Shown here in pieces: positions 52,694 through 62,082 of a stretch of DNA of 64,000 nt. This DNA comes from Steroidobacteraceae bacterium (GTDB lineage Bacteria; Pseudomonadota; Gammaproteobacteria; Steroidobacterales; Steroidobacteraceae): assembly GCA_025458865.1 (NCBI GenBank), contig JALORP010000007.1, forward strand, positions 1-64,000, in the 5' to 3' direction. The notes under the pieces are model-generated. The model did no database searches, was not told the DNA's origin, and was given only the letters and a program-made list of their open reading frames with translations. The position numbers and the translations under genes are program-made. Within the stretch, counting starts at the first letter, position 1. Each line of letters opens with the position of its first letter.

Positions 52694-53589
52694 GCGGCCT
52701 CCGAACGGATCAGGTCGAGTACGGCGTCCTCGAGGCTCGCTCCGGAGACCTCGAGTTCAGCGACGGTGGCATCGCGCGCGAGCAGCGCGCGCAGGGTGGT
52801 TTCCGCGGCATGCGAGCGGATCAGCGCGTGCCGGCCCGAAGATTCCACTGCGGTGACGCCCGGCAGCCCGGCCAGCGCCGCGGGCGCGAGCGCGGTCACG
52901 CAGCGGATGCGCCGGGCGTCCATGCGGGCGCGGATCTCGCCGGGCGTGCCGTCCGCGAGCAGGCGTCCATTGGCGAGCAGCACGATGCGATCGGCAAGTG
53001 CCTCGGCTTCCTCGAGCTGGTGCGTGGTCAGCAGCACCGCGGTGCCGCGGGTTGCGCGCTCGCGTACCACGGTCCAGAACGCCCGCCGCGAGTCCGGGTC
53101 GAGCGCGACGGTCGGCTCATCGAGCACCAGGAGCCGCGGCCGGCCGCAGATGGCCAGCGCGAACTGGACCCGGCGCTGCTCGCCTCCCGAAAGCCTGCCG
53201 TAGCGGCGGCCGGCCAGCGCCTCGAGGCCGGCCTGCTCGATCGCCTCGGCGACCGGCATGGCGTTCGTGTAATAGCCCGCGTGCAGCGCGATGTGCTCCT
53301 CCACGGTGAGCTCGGCCGCCAGCGCGGCGCTCTGCAGCATGGCGCCGGTGCAGAGCCGGGCGGCGGCACTGCCCGGGCGATGGCCGAGGACCGTCAGCTG
53401 GCCGCCGTCCGACGCGCGGCGGCCGAGGACGAGGTCCACGAAGGTGGTCTTGCCGGCGCCGTTTGGGCCGAGCACGGCCGTCACGTGGCCGAGGCGAAGC
53501 TTGAGGCTCAGGCCATCGAGGGCCCGCGTGCGGCCGAAGCTGCGCCGCAGGTCTCTGGCGTCGATCGCGATGCCGTCATCGGGGTTCAT
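52690..53589 (-). CDS. ABC exporter ATP-binding protein
   Basis: A 299-residue ATPase. Walker A is LGPNGAGKTT, signature RLSGGEQRRVQFALAI, and Walker B LLVLDEPTVALD (residues about 50-60, 150-165, 170-182). A C-terminal region of about 80 residues resembles the accessory domain of ABC-2 exporter ATPases. First gene of the five-gene run with the permease, amidohydrolase, kinase and regulator. The ATG at 53589 begins at the conserved sequence. Confidence 0.9.
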   Translation of the reverse strand: MNPDDGIAIDARDLRRSFGRTRALDGLSLKLRLGHVTAVLGPNGAGKTTFVDLVLGRRASDGGQLTVLGHRPGSAAARLCTGAMLQSAALAAELTVEEHIALHAGYYTNAMPVAEAIEQAGLEALAGRRYGRLSGGEQRRVQFALAICGRPRLLVLDEPTVALDPDSRRAFWTVVRERATRGTAVLLTTHQLEEAEALADRIVLLANGRLLADGTPGEIRARMDARRIRCVTALAPAALAGLPGVTAVESSGRHALIRSHAAETTLRALLARDATVAELEVSGASLEDAVLDLIRSEAA

Positions 53590-53671
53590 CGGGGCTCTCC
53601 GTGACTTGTGTCTGGAAGCCATCCTGCCCGGGCAACACCCCTGCCTTGCAGTGCCTGATGTCAGCGCCGCA

Positions 53672-53689
53672 GGGTGACGAATGTCACCC
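53672..53689. promoter_or_regulatory. GGGTGAC-N4-GTCACCC operator candidate
   Basis: A perfect 7-bp inverted repeat with a 4-bp centre lies 83 bp upstream of the ABC ATPase gene in the divergent spacer. Its size fits a dimeric LuxR-type regulator, so the response regulator of this operon is the leading candidate. The rest of 53590-53906 (317 bp) is a divergent spacer that should hold promoters for both flanking operons; I see no gene in it and no confident promoter boxes. Confidence 0.45.
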
Positions 53690-53906
53690 CCGCCGGGCGC
53701 GGAGGCGATCATGCGGCGATGGCGGCGCCTTCGGCATCAAGGTGGAGGCAACGCTGCGCATCATCCGCGCGGCGTGCTGCACCCCGGCGTGCTCGGGCTC
53801 GTCTCGGCGGGGTGTTCGGGAAACGTCCCCGATTCCGGAATTGCGGAGGTTGCGGACGCCGCGGCCGCGGGCCGCACAGAGAATCCGCCTCCACGAGGTG
53901 AGCCTG

Positions 53907-55652
53907 TTGACTAACCCATCGAATTCAGCGGCGACGAGCGTAGCCATCGCGCTGGCGGGCAGCGGCGGCGCCGGCATCATGACCGCCGGCAACATGCTGC
54001 TCGAGGCCGCCGCATCCGCGGGCTACTACGCGCTCATGACGCGCTCCTCGGGCCCGCAGATCCGCGGCGGCGAGGCGGCCGCGATGCTTCGGATCGCCAC
54101 GCACCCGGTCGAGTGCATGCCCGCCGGCTTCGACCTGCTCGCTGCGGTGGACTGGGAGAACGTCCACCGCTTCGGCGCCGAGATCCCGCTCGGCGCGGGC
54201 GGACTCGTGCTGGGCGACGAGGCCGAAGGTGCGCCGCCCGCCGTATTCACGGCCAGCGGCGCCGCCATCGCCGCGCTGCCGCTTGCGGCGATCGCCAGGG
54301 GCATTCCCGGCGGGCGACCGAACATGGTGCTGCTCGGCCTCGTCGGCGCGCTGCTCGGCCTGCCCGAGGACGCGATGCACGAGGCGGTCAGCCGCACGCT
54401 CGGCAAGCGGCCCGCCGCGCTCGAGCCGAGCCTCGCGGCGCTGGCTGCCGGCCGCAGTGCGGCTGGCTCGCTTCAGCCCTTCACGCCGCTCGCGCCGCCG
54501 CCCGGCTCGGCCGCCGGACGCTGGCTCATCACCGGCAACGAGGCCGCCGGTCTCGGCGCGCTCCAGGGCGGCGTGCGTTTCGTCGCCGCGTACCCGATCA
54601 CGCCTGCGACCGAGATGCTCGAGTGGCTGAGCCCTTCGCTCGAGTCCGTGGGCGGCGTGCTGGTGCAGGCGGAGGACGAGCTCGCCTCGATCAACATGGC
54701 GATCGGCGCCTCCTACGGCGGCGTGCCGTCGCTCACCGCGACCTCCGGGCCCGGGCTTGCGCTCATGCTCGAGTCCCTCGGCCTCGCAGTCGCCTCCGAG
54801 ACACCCATCGTGGTGGTGGACATCATGCGCGTCGGGCCGTCGACCGGCATCCCGACCAAGTCCGAGCAGGGCGACCTCGACATCGCGCTGCACGGCCTGC
54901 ACGGCGACGCACCCCACCTCGTGCTCGCGCCGAACGGCGTCGGCGACGCGCTCGCCACTACGCAGTGGGCCGTGACGCTCGCCGAGTCGCTGCAGTGCCC
55001 GGCGATCGTGCTCTCCGACCAGTTCCTCGGGCAGGCGCGCGCCGTGATCGACCGGCCGGCGGCGGGCGCGTCGCCGGCCGCGCGCGACGTCGCGGCTGCG
55101 GCCGCCGAGGGCGATGCGCCCTACCGCCGCTACGCGCTCACGGACTCGGGCATCTCGCCGATGGCGATTCCCGGCACGGCCGGCGTCACCTACACCGCCG
55201 ACGGCCTCGAGCACGGCGAGCGCGGCACGCCCTCCTCCCAGTTCACCGATCACGCGGCGCAGCTCGACAAGCGCCTGCGCAAGCTCGCGGACCACGATTA
55301 CGGCGAGCGGTGGGCCGATCTCGAGGGCGAAGGCGACCTCGCGGTGATCACCTTCGGCTCCTGCACCGGTCCGCTGCGCGAGGCGCTCGCACTCGCATAC
55401 GAGCGGGGCCTCGCGGTCCGGCTCGTCTCGCTGCGCCTGCTCGCGCCGGCGCAGCCCGCGCGCCTCGCCGCCGCGCTCGCCGGCGTGCGCAAGGCGCTGG
55501 TCCTCGAGCAGAACCACTCGGGCCAGCTGCTGCGGCACCTGAAGTCGAGCTTCGACCTGCCGGTGCCGCTCGCGAGCCTGCGAAAGCCCGGCGGCCAGCA
55601 GTTCAATGCCGCGGAGATCCTCCGTCACGTCGTCGAATGGAGCGCCGCATGA
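53907..55652 (+). CDS. korA: 2-oxoacid:ferredoxin oxidoreductase, fused gamma-alpha subunit
   Basis: A 581-residue subunit. Residues about 8-190 form the gamma domain (AGSGGAGIMTAGNMLLEAAA), and 205 onward the alpha pyrimidine-binding domain (RFVAAYPITPATEMLEW; VQAEDELASINMAIGASYGG). KorAB converts 2-oxoglutarate or a similar acid to its acyl-CoA with ferredoxin reduction. The start TTG at 53907 has GAGGTG 6 nt upstream; GTG 53898 is an alternative. It overlaps the beta gene by 4 bp. No ferredoxin gene is adjacent. Confidence 0.9.
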   Translation: MTNPSNSAATSVAIALAGSGGAGIMTAGNMLLEAAASAGYYALMTRSSGPQIRGGEAAAMLRIATHPVECMPAGFDLLAAVDWENVHRFGAEIPLGAGGLVLGDEAEGAPPAVFTASGAAIAALPLAAIARGIPGGRPNMVLLGLVGALLGLPEDAMHEAVSRTLGKRPAALEPSLAALAAGRSAAGSLQPFTPLAPPPGSAAGRWLITGNEAAGLGALQGGVRFVAAYPITPATEMLEWLSPSLESVGGVLVQAEDELASINMAIGASYGGVPSLTATSGPGLALMLESLGLAVASETPIVVVDIMRVGPSTGIPTKSEQGDLDIALHGLHGDAPHLVLAPNGVGDALATTQWAVTLAESLQCPAIVLSDQFLGQARAVIDRPAAGASPAARDVAAAAAEGDAPYRRYALTDSGISPMAIPGTAGVTYTADGLEHGERGTPSSQFTDHAAQLDKRLRKLADHDYGERWADLEGEGDLAVITFGSCTGPLREALALAYERGLAVRLVSLRLLAPAQPARLAAALAGVRKALVLEQNHSGQLLRHLKSSFDLPVPLASLRKPGGQQFNAAEILRHVVEWSAA

Positions 55653-56473
55653 TCGACATGACGCTCACACCCGCGCACTACAAGTCGGACGTGAAGCCGG
55701 TGTGGTGTCCCGGCTGCGGGGACTTCGGGGTGCTGAATGCGCTCGCCAAGGCGCTCGCGAAGCTCGCGCTGCGCCCCGAGGACGTCGCGGTCGTCTCCGG
55801 CATCGGCTGCTCGTCGCGCATCCCGGCCTACACCTCGGCCTACGGTTTCCACGGCGTGCACGGCCGCGCACTAGCCGTGGGAACGGGGCTCAAGGTGGCG
55901 CGGCCCGACCTCACGGTCGTGGTTACGGGCGGCGACGGCGACGGCTACTCCATCGGCGGCAACCACTTCCTGCACGCCTGCCGGCGCAACGTGGACCTGA
56001 CCTACATCGTGATGGACAACCGCGTCTACGGCATGACCAAGGGCCAGCCCTCGCCCACCACCGAGGCCGACTGGACCTCGAAGCTCATGCCCCAGGGCAC
56101 CGGCCTCGGCGAGATCAAGCCGATGGCGATCGCCCTCGCCGCCGGCGCCAACTTCATCGCCCGCGGCTTCACCGGCGACCCCAACGGCCTCGCCGACCTC
56201 ATCGTGAGCGCGGTCGAGCACCCGGGATTCTCATTCGTCGAGGTGCTCTCGCCCTGCGTCACGTTCCGGCCGGAGCAGCGCGAGTGGAAGAAGATGGTCC
56301 GCGGCCACGCGCTCGCGCCTGCCGCGGATTCCGTCGAGGCCGCGACGCGCATCTTCGCCGACGACGGCATGAACCTCGGCGTGCTGTACGCGGGCACTCG
56401 CCGCCCATTCGCCCCGCCCATCGGCCGCGCGCAGCGCACGCCGACCGACCTCGAGAGGAGGTTCGCGCTATGA
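55649..56473 (+). CDS. korB: 2-oxoacid:ferredoxin oxidoreductase, beta subunit
   Basis: A 274-residue thiamine diphosphate-binding subunit. The TPP motif GDGDGY (95-100) ends with an N about 25 residues later (MDNRVYGM). Cysteines C20, C23 (WCPGCGDFG), C54 (GIGCSSR) and C203 (LSPCVTF) are well placed for the single [4Fe-4S] cluster of two-subunit enzymes. Its end overlaps the ferritin-like gene by 4 bp. Two-subunit KorAB enzymes occur in aerobes as well as anaerobes. Confidence 0.92.
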   Translation: MIDMTLTPAHYKSDVKPVWCPGCGDFGVLNALAKALAKLALRPEDVAVVSGIGCSSRIPAYTSAYGFHGVHGRALAVGTGLKVARPDLTVVVTGGDGDGYSIGGNHFLHACRRNVDLTYIVMDNRVYGMTKGQPSPTTEADWTSKLMPQGTGLGEIKPMAIALAAGANFIARGFTGDPNGLADLIVSAVEHPGFSFVEVLSPCVTFRPEQREWKKMVRGHALAPAADSVEAATRIFADDGMNLGVLYAGTRRPFAPPIGRAQRTPTDLERRFAL

Positions 56474-56970
56474 AGCAGGCAGTCCTTGATTTCATGGCGC
56501 GCGCCTGCGCGATGGAGGCGGAGGCCGCGGAACGCTACGCGGAACTTGCCGAGCAGATGTGGGCCTTCCACAACCGCGAAGTCGCGAAACTCTTTGGCAA
56601 GCTCGCCCGCATCGAGGGCCTGCACCGCGACCAGATTCTCGAGAAGATGGGCTGGACGGAGGCGCCGGACCCGTCCGCCTTCCGCTGGGAAACGCCCGAA
56701 GGCCCCGAGACCACCGACTACGGCGAGCTGCACTACCTCATGCAGGCGCGACACGCCCTCGAGCTCGCCCTGCACAACGAGCGGCGGGCCGCCGAGTACT
56801 ACGAAAGGCTCAGCGAAGCCGACATTCCCGAGGACATCCGCCGGGAAGCCGCGGAGATGGCCGAGGAGGAACGCGAGCACGTCCGGCTGATCGAGGTATG
56901 GCTGGCGAAGACGCCCGACCCGGATGCCCGCTGGGACGAGGACCTGGACCCGCCCGTCTCGGTGGATTGA
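56470..56970 (+). CDS. Ferritin-like diiron protein coupled to korAB
   Basis: A 166-residue four-helix protein. Two halves each hold an iron-ligand pattern: E16/E18 with E49 and H52 (EGLH), and E104 with E134 and H137 (EREH). These match a rubrerythrin-type diiron site, without the rubredoxin-like iron-sulfur domain. Overlaps korB by 4 bp, so translational coupling is probable. Peroxide or oxygen protection of KorAB's oxygen-sensitive cluster is a reasonable inference, not shown. Confidence 0.82.
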   Translation: MKQAVLDFMARACAMEAEAAERYAELAEQMWAFHNREVAKLFGKLARIEGLHRDQILEKMGWTEAPDPSAFRWETPEGPETTDYGELHYLMQARHALELALHNERRAAEYYERLSEADIPEDIRREAAEMAEEEREHVRLIEVWLAKTPDPDARWDEDLDPPVSVD

Positions 56971-57121
56971 CCGTTCGTCTCGTTGGGGCCGACCGGCCGG
57001 CGCCGCCGGGTTTGCACCAGCACGGTGCGCCGGCGCCCGACCACTGGACCAGCTCGGTGCATTACGTCGCGCGCGTGCCACGCCTGCCGCGCTTCGGCGC
57101 GTTATTGGCCCCCGCAAGGCG

Positions 57122-57149
57122 TTGCGACCTGGCCAAACGCCTGTATTCT
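57122..57149 (+). promoter_or_regulatory. Possible sigma-70 promoter of the TonB-receptor gene
   Basis: TTGCGA (57122-57127) and TATTCT (57144-57149) are 16 bp apart and about 50 bp upstream of the receptor start. No Fur- or repressor-like palindrome overlaps it. The remainder of 56971-57198 shows no gene. Confidence 0.4.
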
Positions 57150-57198
57150 TGCTCTCCGGACAAAAACGGGCTGTACCCGGGCCCAGGGAGAACCATCG

Positions 57199-60100
57199 AT
57201 GTACCGTCGTCCCACGCCGCTGCAGGCGGCCATCTCGCTCGTCCTCGTGGTCGCGGCCGCGGGCCCGGCCCAGGCTCAGGCTCAGGCGCCGGCCAGCAGC
57301 GCTGCACTCGAGGAAGTCGTCGTCACCGGCTCGCGCATCCAGCGCGACCCGAACCAGACGGCGCCGGCCCCCATCGCCAGCGTCACCTCCGAGGACCTGC
57401 GCGCCTCGGGCGCGACCGATACGACGGCGACGCTGCGCCAGATCCCGGCCCTCATCTCCTCCGGCACTGTGGCGGACTCCATCGAGCGTGGCGCCGGCGG
57501 CATCGGCCAGGCGGTGCTGAACCTGCGCCAGCTCGGCGCCAACCGCACGCTGGTGCTGGTGGACGGCTACCGCCACGTCTCGGGTGTGGCCGGCTCGCAG
57601 GCCGTGGACGTGTCGACCATTCCTTCGGCGCTGATCGAGCGCGTGGACGTGCTGACCGGCGGCGCCTCCGCCGTGTACGGCGCGGACGCCGTGACCGGCG
57701 TCGTGAACTACGTGCTGCGCCAGGACTTCGAGGGCCTCGAGTTCGACCTGCAGCCGGGCGTGTCCTCCGAGGGCGACGGCGATACGTTCCGGGTCGAGGC
57801 GACCTGGGGCAAGAACTTCGCCGACGGCCGCGGCAACCTGACGGTGTCGGCCGGCTACACGGAAGAGTCCGAGGTCCTGCTCGGCGACCGCGGTTTCACC
57901 GCCAACAACGGCCGCGCCAACAACAGCACGACCTACGGCAATCCGCTGCGGCGCTTCCAGCAGGGGGACATCGATCCCGCGACGATGCCGAACTTCGCCA
58001 GCCGCTTCTCGCTCGATGCCGGCCGCTTCCCCTATGGCTTCTCCATTCCAACGCCCACGCAGGCCGCAGACCTCTGGCCAGGCGGCCTGACCGCGGCCGA
58101 GCAGGCTCTCATCGACCGTGCCGCCAACGCGCCGCTCTATCTGATCGGGCGCGATCCGCGCTTCGCCATCAGCTCCGGCGCCGGCCTGCTGTGGCGCGCG
58201 GACTTCGGCGATTTCAATACCGACCTGAACAACAACGGCCTGACGGACTGCAACGACAGCTACATCGGCCGCTTCGCCTTCGGTTTCGGCGGGGCCTGCT
58301 ACGTCACCACGCCGGGTGGCGGCGTCGAGATCTTCCGCGACGGCATCATCGCCACCAGCTCGAACCAGTTCGGCGGCGACGGCGCGGTGGAGCGCACCAA
58401 CGAGACCTCGCTGATTCCGGGCAGCGAGCGCATGTACGCCAACATCCGCGGCCGCTTCGAGTTCACGCCGGCCGCGGAAGGCTTCGTGGACGCCAAGTTC
58501 GCGAGCAACGACACGATCTCGCGCAACAGCTACAACACCTTCTACGACAGCCTGCTGATCTTCCCGGACAACCCGTACATCCCGGCGGTGCTGCAGGGCG
58601 AGGCGGATGACGCCGGCGGCCTGCGCGTCAGCCGCGACATGCTCGACCTCGGCGACAACATCCAGGACGCGGAGCGCGAGACCCAGCGCATCGTCCTCGG
58701 CCTGCGCGGGAACCTGAACGACCACCTGAGCTACGAGGTGGTGGGCAACTACGGCAAGACGGAGAGCGAGGTCACGCAGGCCAACTCCGTCCTCTACGAC
58801 CGCCTGTTCGCCGCGATCGACGTGATCACCGGCCCGAACGGCCAGCCCATCTGCCGCTCCGACGTGGACCCGACGCCGCATCCCGGCAGCGAGTTCTTCC
58901 CGATCATCCGCCCCGGCTTCTACACCTTCACGCCGGGCGACGGCTCCTGCCGACCGGCCAACATCCTGGCCGGCGAGCAGTCCATCAGCCCCGAGGCGGT
59001 GGCGTTCATTACCCAGCCGACGACCACGAAGTACGAAGTCGAGCAGACCGTATTTACCGCGAGCCTGGCCGGCGACAGCGCTGCGTTCTTCGAGCTGCCC
59101 GGCGGCGCCGCGCAGTTCGCCGTCGGCGTCGAGTACCGCGAGGAGAAGTCGGACACGAAGTTCGACCCGCTCGACCTCGGCCTGCTGCCCGCCGGATCTC
59201 CCGCCGGCCCTGCGGGCACTTTCATCGGCGATCTCTTCGATCCAGATCTGGACAACATCCCCCAGTCCCTGGTCTTCGATGCCGCGACCCGTGTCTTCGA
59301 CACCGGCGGCAAGTTCGACGTGAAGGAGGTATTCGCGGAGATCTCGCTGCCGCTGCTGAGCGGTGCGAGGTTCGCCGAAGAGCTCACCTTCGGCGCGGCC
59401 GCCCGCTACGCCGACTACTCGACCATCGGCGGGGCGACCACCTGGAACGTCAACGGCATCTGGGCACCGGTTTCCGACGTCCGCTTCCGCGGCACCTACT
59501 CGGTGGCGATCCGCGCCCCGGACATCTTCGAGCTGTTCAGCCCGCAGCAGGGCACGACCTTCCGGCCGGCCGATCCCTGCGAGCAGACCACCATCGACGC
59601 GCTGCTCGCGAGCGGCGATCCCAACGCGCAGAACCGCCTCAACAACTGCCGCGCCGCAGGCATTCCGGAAGGGTTCCAGGATCCACTCAGCGCGCGCTTC
59701 GCGGGCACCACCGGCGGCAACACCGAGCTGACCGAGGAGGAAGCCACCACCTACACCATCGGCGCCGTATTCCAGCCGCGGTGGGTCGAGGGACTGCTGA
59801 TCTCGGTCGACTACTACTCGATCGAGATCGAGGACGCGATCGCGGCAGTGACGTCGCAGGACATCGTCAACACCTGCTACGACCTGTCCACCTTTCCGAA
59901 CCAGTTCTGCGAACTGTTCACCCGCAACGAGGACCCGGCCTCGCCGACCTTCCTGGGCCTGAATTTCCTCCAGCAGACGCAGCTCAACTTCGGCCGCATC
60001 GAGACCGCGGGCGTCGACTTCCGGGTGGACTACCGGTTCAGCGTCGGCGCAAACAACTTCGGGCTCGGGCTGACCGGCAACTGGGTCGAGAAGCTCGACC

Positions 60101-60477
60101 GCTTCTTCGATCCGGTCGACTCGAACCTGGTCAATCCGGGCCTCAAGGAGCTGGGCGCGCCGGAGTGGGCGGGCCTGTTCTCGGCGACCTGGAACCTCGA
60201 CGCCTTCACGCTCAACTACCGCATGCAGTACATCGGCGAGCAGGCGGTTGCCAGCGTCATCCAGGTGGAGCGCATCGACCTCGAGTTCGGAGACGCCGGC
60301 TGGGCCGACGAGTACTACGTGCACGACCTGTCGGCCAACTACCAGGCGACCGACCAGATCAACGTCTACGGTGGCGTGAGCAACCTGACCGACGAGGAGC
60401 CCTATCTCGCCAGCTCGGCCTATCCGGTCAGCGGCATGGGCCGGTTCTACTTCCTCGGCGTGAAGGTCCGCCTCTAA
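57199..60477 (+). CDS. TonB-dependent outer-membrane receptor
   Basis: A 1092-residue receptor. A signal peptide (residues about 1-27) is followed by EEVVVTGSRIQRDPN, the TonB box-like and plug opening (about 38-52), the plug domain to about 175 (LVLVDGYRHV; VYGADAVTGVVNYVLRQDF) and a 22-strand barrel ending FYFLGVKVRL. The length and GSRIxR opening are typical of receptors in carbohydrate- or peptide-using gammaproteobacteria, rather than siderophore receptors. No substrate-specific genes adjoin. ATG at 57199 set by signal peptide. Confidence 0.92.
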   Translation: MYRRPTPLQAAISLVLVVAAAGPAQAQAQAPASSAALEEVVVTGSRIQRDPNQTAPAPIASVTSEDLRASGATDTTATLRQIPALISSGTVADSIERGAGGIGQAVLNLRQLGANRTLVLVDGYRHVSGVAGSQAVDVSTIPSALIERVDVLTGGASAVYGADAVTGVVNYVLRQDFEGLEFDLQPGVSSEGDGDTFRVEATWGKNFADGRGNLTVSAGYTEESEVLLGDRGFTANNGRANNSTTYGNPLRRFQQGDIDPATMPNFASRFSLDAGRFPYGFSIPTPTQAADLWPGGLTAAEQALIDRAANAPLYLIGRDPRFAISSGAGLLWRADFGDFNTDLNNNGLTDCNDSYIGRFAFGFGGACYVTTPGGGVEIFRDGIIATSSNQFGGDGAVERTNETSLIPGSERMYANIRGRFEFTPAAEGFVDAKFASNDTISRNSYNTFYDSLLIFPDNPYIPAVLQGEADDAGGLRVSRDMLDLGDNIQDAERETQRIVLGLRGNLNDHLSYEVVGNYGKTESEVTQANSVLYDRLFAAIDVITGPNGQPICRSDVDPTPHPGSEFFPIIRPGFYTFTPGDGSCRPANILAGEQSISPEAVAFITQPTTTKYEVEQTVFTASLAGDSAAFFELPGGAAQFAVGVEYREEKSDTKFDPLDLGLLPAGSPAGPAGTFIGDLFDPDLDNIPQSLVFDAATRVFDTGGKFDVKEVFAEISLPLLSGARFAEELTFGAAARYADYSTIGGATTWNVNGIWAPVSDVRFRGTYSVAIRAPDIFELFSPQQGTTFRPADPCEQTTIDALLASGDPNAQNRLNNCRAAGIPEGFQDPLSARFAGTTGGNTELTEEEATTYTIGAVFQPRWVEGLLISVDYYSIEIEDAIAAVTSQDIVNTCYDLSTFPNQFCELFTRNEDPASPTFLGLNFLQQTQLNFGRIETAGVDFRVDYRFSVGANNFGLGLTGNWVEKLDRFFDPVDSNLVNPGLKELGAPEWAGLFSATWNLDAFTLNYRMQYIGEQAVASVIQVERIDLEFGDAGWADEYYVHDLSANYQATDQINVYGGVSNLTDEEPYLASSAYPVSGMGRFYFLGVKVRL

Positions 60478-60499
60478 GCGGCCGGCGCTGGCGTCGAAG

Positions 60500-60530
60500 G
60501 CCCGGCGGGAGCGATCCCGCCGGGCTTTTT
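60500..60530 (+). terminator. Rho-independent terminator of TonB-receptor gene
   Basis: A perfect 11-bp GC-rich stem (arms 60500-60510 and 60515-60525, loop GCGA) followed by five T residues, starting 23 bp after the stop codon. It is the clearest terminator in the window. Confidence 0.88.
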
Positions 60531-60601
60531 CATGGCTGGCCGCGCCGCGGCCGGTTCATAATCCACGGCATGTGTCCCTCATCCCGCCGCGGCCCCGCCT
60601 G

Positions 60602-61669
60602 ATGCCTGACAGCCCTTCCGGCCTGCGGCACACGCTCAGCCGGCTGCGGCTCAAGCGCCAGTCGCCCGAGAGCCGGATCCTGTTCCGCAAGGCGCCGCTC
60701 TCACCGGAGAGCGTGCTGCTCGTGCGCGGCCTGCTGGTGCTGGGCCTTCTCGCGCTCGTGTACGTGGTCTTCTACCTGGACCGCGAAGGTCTTCGTGACA
60801 ACCTCGACGGCCACGTGTCGGCGCTGGACGTCCTCTACTTCACGATGATCACGATCACCACGGTCGGCTACGGCGACATCGTGCCGGTGACGGACCAGGC
60901 GCGGCTGTTCGACACGCTGATCGGCACGCCGGTGCGGATCTTCGTCTGGCTGATCTTCGTCGGCACCGCCTACCAGTTCGTGATCCAGCGCGTCATCGAG
61001 GACTTCAAGATGTCGAGACTGCAGGCCCAGTTGCGGGACCACGTCGTGATCTGCGGTTTCGGCGACAGCGGCCGGCTCGCGGCCAGCGAGCTGGTGAGCC
61101 GTGGCACGGCACCGGAACAGATCGTCGTCATCGACAGCAACGAGGCCAGCCTGCGCCTCGCCTCCGACGCCGGCTTCATCGGGCTCAACGGCCAGGCGAC
61201 GCGGGAGGAACTGCTGCGCATCGCCGGCGTCGAGCGCGCCCGTGCCGTCATCATCGCGCTCGGACGCGACGACACGACGCTGCTGTGCCTCCTCACCGTC
61301 CGCACGCTCAACCCCGACGCGCGCGCCGTCGTCAGCATCCGCGAGGGCGAGAACCGCAAGCTCGTCGAGAAGGCCGGGGCGGACGTCGTGATCTCACCCT
61401 GGCAGGTCAGCGGCTACCTGCTCGCCGACGGCGTGGACCAGAACCGCGTCGTCGAGGTGGCCCACGAGATGCTGTCCCAGGGCGGCGCCCTGGATCTCGT
61501 CGAGCGCGCCGTCCGGTCCGGGGAGATCGGCGCGCATCCGCGCGAACTCACCGGCACGGCCGTGCTCGCGGTCGTCCGCCAGGGCCGGCGCTACTGGTTC
61601 TGGGAATGCCGCGACCAGCCCCTCGAGGCGGGCGACCTGCTGATCACCGTGGACGCGAACCGCGCCTGA
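60602..61669 (+). CDS. Kch-like potassium channel with RCK domain
   Basis: A 355-residue channel. Two transmembrane helices (about residues 39-58 and 108-130) flank a pore with filter TVGYGD (87-92). The cytosolic portion has an RCK/TrkA-N Rossmann domain (VICGFGDSGRLAASEL, about 149-164) and a TrkA-C domain (about 270-350). This is the build of two-helix ligand-gated potassium channels. ATG at 60602 preferred to GTG at 60572 as the intervening residues are low-complexity. Confidence 0.9.
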   Translation: MPDSPSGLRHTLSRLRLKRQSPESRILFRKAPLSPESVLLVRGLLVLGLLALVYVVFYLDREGLRDNLDGHVSALDVLYFTMITITTVGYGDIVPVTDQARLFDTLIGTPVRIFVWLIFVGTAYQFVIQRVIEDFKMSRLQAQLRDHVVICGFGDSGRLAASELVSRGTAPEQIVVIDSNEASLRLASDAGFIGLNGQATREELLRIAGVERARAVIIALGRDDTTLLCLLTVRTLNPDARAVVSIREGENRKLVEKAGADVVISPWQVSGYLLADGVDQNRVVEVAHEMLSQGGALDLVERAVRSGEIGAHPRELTGTAVLAVVRQGRRYWFWECRDQPLEAGDLLITVDANRA

Positions 61670-61755
61670 AGGTCTGCGGCCGCCTTACGAGCCTCGCCTG
61701 GGTGCCCGACCCGCACCGAGACTGTCTCCCGCGCGGCCGGCCGCCGCGCCGCGGA

Positions 61756-61962
61756 TCACTTGTCCTTCAGGATGAAGGTGACCTTCAGCCTCACCTTGTA
61801 GGCGGTGATCTTGCCCCGCTCCACCACGACTTCCTGGTCGCCGACCCAGGCCGCGGTGACGTTGCGCAGGGTCTCGTTGGCGCGCTTGACGCCCTGGGCA
61901 ACGGCGTCGTCGAAGCTCTTCTTCGACGTGGCGGTGATCTCGGTGATTCTTGCGACGGACAT
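61756..61962 (-). CDS. Dodecin family flavin-binding protein
   Basis: A 68-residue protein matching dodecin in length and sequence (TEITATSKKSFDDAVAQGV; a conserved Trp in AAWVGDQEVVV; YKVRLKVTFILKD). Dodecins form twelve-subunit cages that store flavins between paired tryptophans. The ATG at 61962 has GGAGG upstream on the minus strand. Monocistronic, with 120 bp to mnmE's end. Confidence 0.93.
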   Translation of the reverse strand: MSVARITEITATSKKSFDDAVAQGVKRANETLRNVTAAWVGDQEVVVERGKITAYKVRLKVTFILKDK

Positions 61963-62082
61963 GGGGTTCCCTCCTCGATGCGGGCCACGGGCCCCGACGG
62001 GGCATCGCTTTGGCCCTCGGGTCAGGATGCGCGCCCGGTCGCGGCTTGTCGAGCCAGGGCCCGCCCGCGCCGGCCCCCGGGG

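Noticed and set aside
56026-60324. Long antisense open frame opposite korB and the TonB receptor
   Set aside because: A mirror effect of high GC codon usage; composition is A/G/R/V-rich low complexity with no domain, and the plus-strand genes are clearly real.
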